Positions 1 to 7,100 of a DNA stretch of 8,281 bases are shown here, in pieces. The position numbers and the translations under genes were made by a program. The first letter of the stretch is position 1. Each line of letters opens with the position of its first letter. Below the pieces are notes generated by a model. The model was not told the DNA's origin. It worked only from the letters and a program-made list of their open reading frames with translations, and searched no databases. Origin of the DNA: Dehalococcoidia bacterium (lineage in GTDB: Bacteria > Chloroflexota > Dehalococcoidia > Dehalococcoidales > UBA3254); contig JAUYDO010000297.1 of the NCBI GenBank assembly GCA_030691835.1, forward strand, positions 1-8,281, written 5' to 3'.

Positions 1-764
1 TAGAAGGGAGGACCCCATATGAATTTGGTCACCTCTTCCATTTTGCGGTAACGGACCTCCAGGGGTGGAAATCCGTAGCCTTCGACTACGCCGCGCTCTA
101 CGGCGCTGTATGCCTCCGGACCCGCCGTGGTAACGGTGGTACCGCCCAGGGCTTTCACAAAGGAGTCATAGGCTGGCGTTGAGCGTATCCTCAGTCCGCT
201 GAGGTCAGGCTTGTCGCGCTTAACGTTGACCCAGAGATGGAAGAAGTCGGCAATGTCCACCCGGTACATTATGGCTACATTAGCCTTTTTCCGGTGAGCA
301 TCGTCCAGGAATTTTAACGCTCCGCTCTTCCGCTCCTCCATAGGCGTTATACGGGAGAGCTTCCAGGCTTCACCTTCCGGTACTATGCCGGTATGATAGA
401 TGGGCGTGGTATATCCCATGTCGACCAGTCCCTTGCCTACTGCCTGAGTTCCCTCAAAGGCAGGGAAGACCTCCGGACCGCCGATGTACTTGACGCTTAA
501 CCCGACCGCTTTACCCCGCTGGTTTACCCTGTCGATGAACCAGTCGACAAAGGGGTGTGTGGTCATACTCATGTCTTTAGGCCAGGCCGACCAGAGTTTG
601 ATCTCCACCGGCTTTACTGCCGGTGCTGGCGGTGCCGTTGGAGATGGTGCCGGTGCCGGTGCCGGTGCCGGTGCCGGAGCCGGGGCTGGCGTGGCTTGAG
701 CACAACCGAGAATGAGTGCACCGATTAAGATACTGAGCAATAGAATAAATAAAAACTTCCTCAT
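1..764 (-). CDS. TRAP transporter substrate-binding lipoprotein, DctP family (partial, C-terminus beyond left edge)
   Basis: Extracytoplasmic receptor that would bind a small, probably carboxylate-bearing ligand and hand it to a TRAP DctQM permease. The 254 visible residues begin with a lipoprotein signal peptide (MRKF, hydrophobic core, then LILG-C with Cys21 as the lipidation site). A Pro-Ala linker follows (about 24-49), then the DctP domain from about residue 53. Arg194 in the RIRSTPAY motif matches the conserved ligand-carboxylate arginine of the family. The ATG is preceded by AAAGGAGAGG at 6-nt spacing, which fixes the start. No stop codon is reached; the frame runs off the edge at a point matching residue 253 of the 351-residue paralogue at 2924-3979. 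About half of the residues are shared with that paralogue (by eye), but segments 163-178 and 229-240 differ, so ligand choice may differ. It lies 202 bp after dctM on the same strand and could be a second receptor for that permease or the first gene of another TRAP operon. The family call is firm; the ligand is unknown. Confidence 0.93.
   Translation of the reverse strand, partial: MRKFLFILLLSILIGALILGCAQATPAPAPAPAPAPAPAPSPTAPPAPAVKPVEIKLWSAWPKDMSMTTHPFVDWFIDRVNQRGKAVGLSVKYIGGPEVFPAFEGTQAVGKGLVDMGYTTPIYHTGIVPEGEAWKLSRITPMEERKSGALKFLDDAHRKKANVAIMYRVDIADFFHLWVNVKRDKPDLSGLRIRSTPAYDSFVKALGGTTVTTAGPEAYSAVERGVVEGYGFPPLEVRYRKMEEVTKFIWGPPF
646..690. repeat. Hexanucleotide GGTGCC repeat encoding the Pro-Ala linker
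   Basis: Five perfect tandem copies of GGTGCC (646-675), followed by degenerate copies to about 690. On the coding (minus) strand they encode Pro-Ala pairs just after the lipidated cysteine of the partial receptor. A similar tract sits in the paralogous receptor at 3839-3905. Such tracts can change length by slippage in whole codon pairs without breaking the frame. Confidence 0.85.
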
Positions 765-814
765 CACTTTCCTCTCCTTTTATTATTTTGCTGTGCTGTC
801 TTTGGTACATACAT
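764..814 (-). CDS. Possible 16-codon leader frame overlapping the downstream receptor start
   Basis: A short frame reads MYVPKTAQQNNKRRGK and stops at a TGA whose last base is the first base of the downstream receptor's ATG (TGATG). That is the geometry of translational coupling. Upstream of its ATG lies AGAAAGGAAGGTGAT, which differs from the expected complement of the 16S rRNA 3' end (AGAAAGGAGGTGAT) by one inserted A and ends 5 nt before the ATG. Two other ATGs lie close by at 821 and 810 in other frames. The peptide resembles nothing I recognise, and its codons 12-15 coincide with the ribosome binding site of the receptor gene. It may be a regulatory leader or chance. Confidence 0.3.
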   Translation of the reverse strand: MYVPKTAQQNNKRRGK

Positions 815-918
815 AAAACATCACCTTCCTTTCTAAGCCAGAGAAATCTTTACGGAACGGAATCGCTTTTAACCGTTTATAATCATCGCACATGATTGAT
901 AGTAAGAATTAATGATAT

Positions 919-947
919 AGTTTATGGCATAAAAAGTGATTTGTCAA
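919..947 (-). promoter_or_regulatory. Candidate sigma70-type promoter for the second dctP-like gene
   Basis: On the minus strand a perfect -35 box TTGACA (947-942) is followed by a 17-bp spacer and TAAACT (924-919), which matches four of six positions of TATAAT. Transcription would start near 911, leaving a leader of about 145 nt before the receptor ATG at 764. It lies just after the dctM stop codon, so the second receptor could be expressed apart from the PQM operon. I see no convincing terminator between dctM and this promoter, so read-through is also possible. Confidence 0.6.
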
Positions 948-966
948 ATAAATCCAGCGATTGCAC

Positions 967-2283
967 TCATCCCTTGCGCATTATATCCGGCAGATAAGTA
1001 GCGATGGGCGGTAAGACCATAATAAGTGCTATTGTCAGGATATTTAGCAGAACGTAGGGAAAAGCGGCTTTGTAGATATCTGTCATCGTGGTATCAGATG
1101 GCGCAACCCCTTTCATCACAAACAGAATCATACCGAAGGGCGGCGTAAGCATGCCTATCTCCAGGTTGATAAGCATCATTATGCCGAACCATACCGGGTC
1201 AAAGTGAAGAGCCCCTACTACAGGCATAAAGATGGGAAGGGTAATCATCATCATGGATACCTGTTCCATGAAACAGCCCAGGAACAGAAGCATAATCTGC
1301 ATCCCGATAAGGATGAGGATAGGCGCTATGTTTGCCCCGGTTACCACCTGGACCAGGCTTCGGCTAACACCGGTAAAAGCCATTATCTGGCTGAAAGCGG
1401 TGGCTCCGGCAATAATCATGAATGCCATCACCGTAGTCTCAATGCACGAGCTGGCTGAATCTTTTACCACTTTCACGCTCAGCTTCCCGTAGGCGGCGGC
1501 GAGAACGAAGCAGGCTACGGCACCGAGAGCGGCGGCTTCCGTGGGAGTAGCCACACCCAGAAACAGCGTGCCCAGGACAGCAAGAATAATAAACGCCAGT
1601 GGAAACATATATTTAACTACGCCCATTAGCTTTTCAGACAGAGGCGTGGGTGCTACCTCATAGCTGGGTGCCTCATAGGGTCGGCTCCACGCCCTGATAA
1701 TAATGTAAGCACAATAGAGAGCCGCCATCAGAAATCCGGGCAAAAAACCACCAATAAGGAGTTTACCGATAGAGATGCCGGAGAGACTACCCAGGATTAC
1801 GGTCAGTGCACTTGGCGGAATAATCATTGCCAGACCGCCGGCAGCCATTATAGGACCGTACATCAGTGGCTTTGAGTAGCCGCGACGCTTCATCTCCGGC
1901 ACCAGCAATGTCCCCATCATGGCGGTATTAGCCATGGTGGAGCCGGTCAGGTTGGCGAATATGGTGCCCGCTGCCGTAGCCAGCAGGCTCAACCTGCCGG
2001 GTAAACGTCCCAGCCATTTATCTACAATGTCAATAACCCGGGCGGCAACCCCTGAGTGGAAAAGAACTCCGCCCATGAGGATGAAGAGGGGCACCGGCGC
2101 CAGGGAGAACCTGGTTAAAGAATCAAAAATGCTGAGGATTAGCTGATTGAAGCCAGCAGCGCCCATTAAATAGTATATGCCAAGGAAATTGAACAATAAA
2201 AAGGCAAAAGCAACGGGAAGACTGGACAGAAATAGAACCACCAGCACTATAAGCATGAGTATGAGGATGAGCCACCAGTCCAT
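967..2283 (-). CDS. dctM: TRAP transporter large permease subunit DctM
   Basis: Inner-membrane transport subunit (438 aa, normal length for the family) that carries substrate, in characterised TRAP systems by sodium-coupled import from a soluble or lipid-anchored receptor. The protein is almost entirely hydrophobic, with about a dozen predicted membrane segments. Recognisable DctM motifs in order are FILMGGVLFHSGVA (67-80), the NLTGSTMANTAMMG hairpin region (111-124), GGLAMIIPPSAL (149-160), GVATPTEAAALGAV (243-256), FLGCFMEQVSMMMITLPIF (334-352) and LEIGMLTPPFGM (374-385). The start is set by AAGGAGAGG four nt upstream of the ATG, and this ribosome binding site overlaps the stop codon of dctQ only 9 bp away, so the two are translationally linked. 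It pairs with DctQ and the receptor at 2924-3979. The substrate cannot be read from sequence. Confidence 0.97.
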   Translation of the reverse strand: MDWWLILILMLIVLVVLFLSSLPVAFAFLLFNFLGIYYLMGAAGFNQLILSIFDSLTRFSLAPVPLFILMGGVLFHSGVAARVIDIVDKWLGRLPGRLSLLATAAGTIFANLTGSTMANTAMMGTLLVPEMKRRGYSKPLMYGPIMAAGGLAMIIPPSALTVILGSLSGISIGKLLIGGFLPGFLMAALYCAYIIIRAWSRPYEAPSYEVAPTPLSEKLMGVVKYMFPLAFIILAVLGTLFLGVATPTEAAALGAVACFVLAAAYGKLSVKVVKDSASSCIETTVMAFMIIAGATAFSQIMAFTGVSRSLVQVVTGANIAPILILIGMQIMLLFLGCFMEQVSMMMITLPIFMPVVGALHFDPVWFGIMMLINLEIGMLTPPFGMILFVMKGVAPSDTTMTDIYKAAFPYVLLNILTIALIMVLPPIATYLPDIMRKG

Positions 2284-2292
2284 GACCTCTCC

Positions 2293-2805
2293 TTACTTCG
2301 GTATAGAGCTTTCGCTCTTCATTACTTGCCGGATACAGCTACAGGTCTTTTTCACAGCTTCAATAGTGAGCAGGAAACTACCCACAGGAATGATAACCAG
2401 GAATACCCATTTGGGAGGGGCATAATACTTAACCGAGGTTACGTGCCGCTGGAAGTTGTCTATTGTGCTGTCCGCACCAAACCACAGAAGCAAAATACAG
2501 ACGATTATAAGCATAATTGAGGCGATAAGATTAAGGTAGGCTTTAGGTCTCGGCTCTAACCAGTTGAGCAAGATATCCAGCTTTACGTGCGCGTCTCTCT
2601 TCAGCAACCAGGCAGTTCCCAGAAAGGTAACATACAGGAGGGTGTACTCGCTAGCCTCAAAAGCCCATGATATGGAATAGCCCGTCACATACCGCAGGGT
2701 GACATCCACAAATATTACCAGCATTAAGAAGATGACCAGGATACCTGCCAGGAAAGCCAGAGAGCTCACCACACGGTCATAGAATAGCTCTAAAGCAGAA
2801 ATCAT
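2293..2805 (-). CDS. dctQ: TRAP transporter small permease subunit DctQ
   Basis: Small membrane subunit that scaffolds DctM and docks the substrate-binding protein. From Met at 2805 it is 170 aa with four membrane helices (approximately 13-38, 50-69, 89-110, 132-152). It carries the family pattern LRYVTGYSISWAFEASEYTLLYVTFLGTAW followed by an HVKLDIL-like stretch. An open frame continues 28 codons further to an ATG at 2889, but that ATG lies inside a perfect hairpin, lacks a spaced ribosome binding site, and would add a polar extension unusual for the family. I therefore prefer 2805. Its own signal is weak: AGAAGG abuts the ATG with no spacing. A better GGAGG (2834-2830) sits 6 nt before an ATA codon at 2823, so the exact start stays open. 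The gene lies between the receptor gene and dctM, as in a classic PQM operon. Family call firm, start moderate. Confidence 0.93.
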   Translation of the reverse strand: MISALELFYDRVVSSLAFLAGILVIFLMLVIFVDVTLRYVTGYSISWAFEASEYTLLYVTFLGTAWLLKRDAHVKLDILLNWLEPRPKAYLNLIASIMLIIVCILLLWFGADSTIDNFQRHVTSVKYYAPPKWVFLVIIPVGSFLLTIEAVKKTCSCIRQVMKSESSIPK

Positions 2806-2871
2806 CCTTCTGAACGAGTCTATGTAAGACCTCCGTCCCTGGTATTCACTTGTATAACGAATAACGCATTT

Positions 2872-2901
2872 GGGCATAGGAAGACTCATCTTCCTATGCC
2901 C
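2872..2901 (-). other. Perfect 13-bp stem-loop between dctP and dctQ
   Basis: Arms GGGCATAGGAAGA and TCTTCCTATGCCC are exact reverse complements separated by a 4-nt loop (TGAG on the mRNA strand). The hairpin begins 22 nt after the dctP stop codon and ends 66 nt before the preferred dctQ start. No U-run follows it on the transcribed strand, so it is not a standard intrinsic terminator. A role in 3'-end protection of dctP mRNA or partial attenuation would raise receptor over permease levels, which suits TRAP stoichiometry. That role is inference. Confidence 0.75.
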
Positions 2902-2923
2902 GTTTCATTTTATCTGACTCTGC

Positions 2924-3979
2924 CTACTTCTTTTCCACCAGTGCCCGGTACTGAGCCGCTTCAGGCGCTTTGGAAATAACGTCCTTCCAGCCCTCTTCAT
3001 AAGCCAGGTCAAGGAACATCTTTTCGTCGGCTGGAGAGAACTTAATATGTTTTATTCCAGCCTTAGCCAAAACATCCACTTCGCTTTTTTTGTCATTTTC
3101 CCACATGGCAAGCGCATCCCTTTCCGCGTCCATAGCCATCTTGGTCAGGAAATCGCGCTGTTTCGGGTCAAGGCTGTTCCACTTGGTCAGATTGTACCAA
3201 ACGCCCGTAGGCGATGTGTAGAAGGGGGGACCCCACTTAAATTTGGTCACTTCCTCCCACTTGCGGTCGGCGATACCCACCACCGGCCATCCGTAGCCAT
3301 CAACCATCTTACGCTCCAGGGCGGTATAGACTTCGTCAGGCGTGGTGCTAATTGGCGTGCCGCCCAGGGCTTTTATTACAGGCGCGTATGCCGGCGTAGT
3401 ACGAATCTTCAGCCCCTTCATATCAGGCTTGTCCCGCTCAACTTGGAGGTAAAAGGTGAAGTAGCCGTCATGGGGCAGACGCCACGAATAGAATGAATTG
3501 GTCTTTTCCTGATGCCACTTGTTCATCATGTCATAAGCACCGCTAGTTCTCTCGTCCCACGGTTGCAGGCGTGAAAGCTTCATGGCATCACCGGCTGGCA
3601 CTAGACCCACATGATATACAGTAGTCGTATATGCTGCATCAACCAACCCCTTTCTCAGTGATTCCATGCCCTCCATGGTCGGGAAGACCTCGGGTCCACC
3701 TATGTACTTGATACTTATATTAACCGCCTTACCACCCGTATTGACACGCTCAATGAACCAGTGCATGTAGGGTTTGGTTGTCCAGGTATTAGGAGCCCAG
3801 GCTGACCACATGGTAAGCTCTACCGGCTTGGGACCCGCTGGCGCCGGTGCCGGTGCTGGTGCCGGTGCCGGTTTAGGCGCAGGCGCAGGTGCCGGTGCCG
3901 GCTGGGCGCAGGCTAGAGTCAGAGTTAACACCAGCACAAGCACCATGAAGATTCCGATTGCTAGACCCCACTTTTTCAT
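2924..3979 (-). CDS. dctP: TRAP transporter substrate-binding lipoprotein DctP
   Basis: Receptor of the TRAP transporter encoded with dctQ and dctM. The start at 3979 (351 aa) is chosen because GAGGAGG stands 5 nt before this ATG. A longer frame from 3997 would put that ribosome binding site inside the coding region and add six polar residues before the signal peptide. Residues 1-23 form a lipoprotein signal (MKKW, hydrophobic core, LTLA) ending at Cys24; Thr at -3 is slightly off the usual lipobox. A Pro-Ala linker fills about 27-49. The DctP domain starts near 52 (PVELTMWSAW) and includes KYIGGPEVFP (91-100), the KIRTTPAY motif with Arg193 expected to grip a ligand carboxylate, and the stretch to GYGWPV (228-233). 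It is first in the operon, with a near-consensus promoter upstream. About half of its residues match the partial receptor at the left edge. Ligand unknown. Confidence 0.96.
   Translation of the reverse strand: MKKWGLAIGIFMVLVLVLTLTLACAQPAPAPAPAPKPAPAPAPAPAPAGPKPVELTMWSAWAPNTWTTKPYMHWFIERVNTGGKAVNISIKYIGGPEVFPTMEGMESLRKGLVDAAYTTTVYHVGLVPAGDAMKLSRLQPWDERTSGAYDMMNKWHQEKTNSFYSWRLPHDGYFTFYLQVERDKPDMKGLKIRTTPAYAPVIKALGGTPISTTPDEVYTALERKMVDGYGWPVVGIADRKWEEVTKFKWGPPFYTSPTGVWYNLTKWNSLDPKQRDFLTKMAMDAERDALAMWENDKKSEVDVLAKAGIKHIKFSPADEKMFLDLAYEEGWKDVISKAPEAAQYRALVEKK
3839..3905. repeat. Imperfect GGTGCC/GGCGCA hexamer tract encoding the Pro-Ala linker
   Basis: GGTGCC, GGTGCT, GGCGCA and GGCGCC units repeat in frame on the plus strand and encode alternating Pro and Ala, interrupted by one Lys, directly after the lipidated cysteine of DctP. 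The tract is more varied than the pure one at 646-675. This suggests the amino-acid composition is kept by selection while the DNA repeat decays. Confidence 0.75.
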
Positions 3980-3984
3980 TTTAG

Positions 3985-3991
3985 CCTCCTC
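3985..3991 (-). promoter_or_regulatory. Ribosome binding site that fixes the dctP start
   Basis: GAGGAGG on the minus strand, separated by 5 nt (CTAAA) from the ATG at 3979. It lies downstream of the ATG at 3997, which argues against that longer start. Confidence 0.85.
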
Positions 3992-4015
3992 ACTCATTTA
4001 CCTCTGTTATGGTAT

Positions 4016-4044
4016 TTTATACAGGTTTTTGCCACCGATGTCAA
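4016..4044 (-). promoter_or_regulatory. Sigma70-type promoter of the dctPQM operon
   Basis: Minus-strand TTGACA (4044-4039), a 17-bp spacer, then TATAAA (4021-4016): eleven of twelve consensus bases at ideal spacing. Transcription would start near 4009, giving a short leader of about 30 nt before the dctP ATG at 3979. It faces away from the dnaE promoter in the same 177-bp gap. Confidence 0.8.
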
Positions 4045-4120
4045 GCAATTCATCACCCGAAGTTAGCGATTCCAATCGAAGGAAAGCTTGCCACAGAATG
4101 TGCCGTGAAAACTTCCGCTG

Positions 4121-4129
4121 TGCTATAAT
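4121..4129 (+). promoter_or_regulatory. Extended -10 promoter of dnaE
   Basis: TGCTATAAT gives a perfect -10 hexamer (4124-4129) with the TGn extension. No good -35 lies 16-18 bp upstream, as expected when the extended -10 compensates. Transcription would begin near 4135, about 20 nt before the dnaE ATG. The ribosome binding site AAGGTG (4147-4152) lies 4 nt from the ATG. Confidence 0.65.
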
Positions 4130-4156
4130 TAGTCGAAGTCAGAATTAAGGTGCCTC

Positions 4157-7100
4157 ATGTTCAATCATCTTCACGTTCATACCGAATATAGCCTGCTTGA
4201 CGGCATGTGCCGTATTCCACAGCTCATCGCACGGGCGAAGGAAATGGGCATGACCAGCCTTGCCATCACCGACCACGGTGCGATGTATGGCGTCATAGAC
4301 TTCTACCTGGCGGCGAAAGAAGCCGGTATCAAGCCCATCATCGGCTGTGAGATGTACGTAGCGCAGAACGGACGAACCAGCCGTGCCGCAGGCGATAAAA
4401 GCAACTACCATTTAATCCTGCTGGCAAAGGACTTGACCGGCTACCGCAACCTGATTCAGCTTAATACCAGGGCGCACCTGGAGGGCTTCTACTACAAACC
4501 GAAGGCGGATAAAGAGCTGCTGAAGGAGTACCACGAGGGGCTTATCGCCCTGTCGTCCTGCCTCGCCGGGGAAATTCCGGCTCTCATCCTGCAGGGCAGA
4601 ATGCAGGATGCAAAAGACGCCGCCCTGTGGCATAAGCAGACATTCGGCGGTGATTTCTACCTTGAGCTCCAGAGACACCCCATTCCGGAGCTGGAGCCGG
4701 TGAACCGGGAGCTCATCTCAATGAGCGCCGAGCTGGACATACCGCTGGTGGCTACCAGCGATGTCCACTATATCAATAAAGAAGACGCCGCGTCTCACGA
4801 CCTCCTGCTCTGCATCCAGACCAATACCTCAGTAAGCGATACGAAAAGGTTGAAGATGGCGGGTGACTTCTTCTACCTCAAGAGCCCGCAGGAGATGACG
4901 GAGCTATTTCGTGATATTCCTCAGGCTATAGAAAACACCCGGCACATAGCCGATAAGTGTAACCTGAAGCTGGACTTCGAGCGGCTCCACCTGCCCGAGA
5001 TTGAGCTGCCACCGGGCAAGACGCCGGACCAGTACCTGAGGGACCTGTGCTACGAGGGCTTGCGCAGGTACTATCCCAACCTCACCCCGGAGATAGAGAA
5101 AAGGCTTGAGTACGAGCTTGAGGTCATCGAGAAGACCAAATTCGCCAACTATTTCCTCGTTGTCTGGGACTTTATATCCTTTGCCAAAAAGCAGAACATC
5201 CTGTTCGGGGTGAGGGGCAGTGCGGCGGCGAGCATAGTCCTTCACTGCCTCGGCATCACCACTGTTGACCCCATCGAGCACAAGCTGGTCTTTGAGCGTT
5301 TCCTTAACGTGGAGCGCAAGGAGATGCCTGATATAGACATGGACTTCGAAGACCACCGCCGCGCTGAAGTAATTAACTACGTCACGCAGAAATACGGGCA
5401 GGACCACGTCGCCCAGATTATCACCTTCGGCACGTTAGGCGCACGGGCGGCTATCCGGGACGTCGGGCGTGCCCTGGGCATGACCTACAGCGATGTAGAC
5501 CGCGTTGCCAGGCTCATTCCCTTCGCGGTAAACATGACCCTGGCACGGGCGCTGGAGGAGAATGCCGAGCTACGCGAGATATACCAGGCGGACTCTATCG
5601 TGCGCAAGCTGGTTGATTCGGCGCGAAAGGTGGAGGGCATCGCCCGCCACGCCAGCACCCACGCCGCCGGTATGGTCATCTCCAAGGAGCCACTGACCCG
5701 GCACGTGCCTCTGCAACAGGTGAGCAAGGGGAACAGCAACGGTCTGGTCATGACCCAGTTCACCATGGAGAACATCGCCCGTATCGGGCTTCTGAAGATT
5801 GACTTCCTGGGTCTGGGCAACCTGACCATCCTGGGCAGGAGCCGCGATATAATACGGCAGAACCACGGCATTGACATCGACCTGCAACATATCCCCATGA
5901 ACGATTCTAAGACCTTCAAGCTACTATCTTCAGGAGAGACCATGGGAGTGTTCCAGCTTGAAAGTGTGGGCATGCGCCGCAACATCAAGGAGCTAAAGCC
6001 CACCTGCTTCGGCGATATAGCCGCTATGGTGGCGCTGTACCGCCCCGGACCCATGGAGCACATCCCCACCTTCATCAAGTCAAAGCACGGCATCGAGCCT
6101 ATCCGCTACCCGCACCAGGCTCTATCCGGCATACTGGAAGAGACCTATGGTGTGATTGTCTACCAGGACCAGGTGCTGTTCATCGTGCGCACCTTCGCCG
6201 GCTATAGCCTGGGACAGGCGGACATCTTCCGTAAAGCCATGGGCAAGAAGATTCCGGAGGTGATGCATAAGGAGAAGGCGAATTTTCTCGCCGGGGCAAG
6301 GAAGAACGGCTTCTCTGAGGAGATAGCTAACGAAATATTTGCCCTCATCGAGCCCTTCGCCGGGTATGCCTTCAACAAGGCGCACAGCGTCAGCTACGCC
6401 CTTATCGCCTACCAGACCGCCTATCTCAAGGCGAATTACCCCGCCGAGTACATGACCGCCTTCCTCATCACCAATTCCGATGTGTCGGATAAGGTGGGGA
6501 GCGCCATAGCCGAGTGCCGCCGACTCGGCATCACCGTACTGCCGCCGGATATTAACCGCAGTCAGGTCACCTTTTCAATTGAGAAAGACGGCGGCAAGCG
6601 TGCCAGAGCCATACGCTTCGGTTTAGCCGCTATCAAGAACGTGGGACCTGCGGCAGTTGAGCGAATCATCGCCGAGCGCAATAGAGGCGGTCCGTTCAAG
6701 TCCATCGAAGACCTGTGCCGCCGCGCCGACCTCCAGGCGGTGAACCGGCGGGTGATGGAGAGCCTTATAAAGACAGGCGCTCTGGACTGCCTGGGCAACA
6801 GGGGAGTTCTCCTGCAAAACGTGGAGCGCATACTGGCGCTGGCTCAGACGGCACAGCGCCTCAAGGCGACCGGACAGTCCACCATGTTCGACCTCTTTGG
6901 CACGGTGTCGCCGGTGCCCATGCCCAGCCTGGAGCTGAGTGGGACTGACGTTTCCATTAAGGAGAAGCTCGCCTGGGAGAAGGAGCTGATGGGGGTGTAT
7001 CTCTCCGAGCACCCCTTCAGCGAGGTCGCCCACAAGCTCGGCATGCAGGACATCACCATGTGCGGACAGATTGAAGCCGAGATGGAAGGTCAGACAGTGG

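Noticed and set aside
577..810. 77-codon minus-strand frame starting at 810
   Set aside because: It overlaps the lipoprotein receptor in another frame and reads the GGTGCC repeat as Gly-Thr pairs; the receptor frame has the signal peptide, domain and proper ribosome binding site.
948..966. Possible terminator just after dctM
   Set aside because: Only a 5-bp stem can be formed (GATTT with AAATC) and no T-run follows, so a terminator cannot be supported.
4065..4078. Inverted repeat CGATT-CC-AATCG in the divergent gap and a 9-mer (GGAATCGCT) shared with the gap before the second receptor
   Set aside because: The palindrome is short, and the shared 9-mer sits at unlike positions and orientation relative to the two promoters; chance is enough to explain both.
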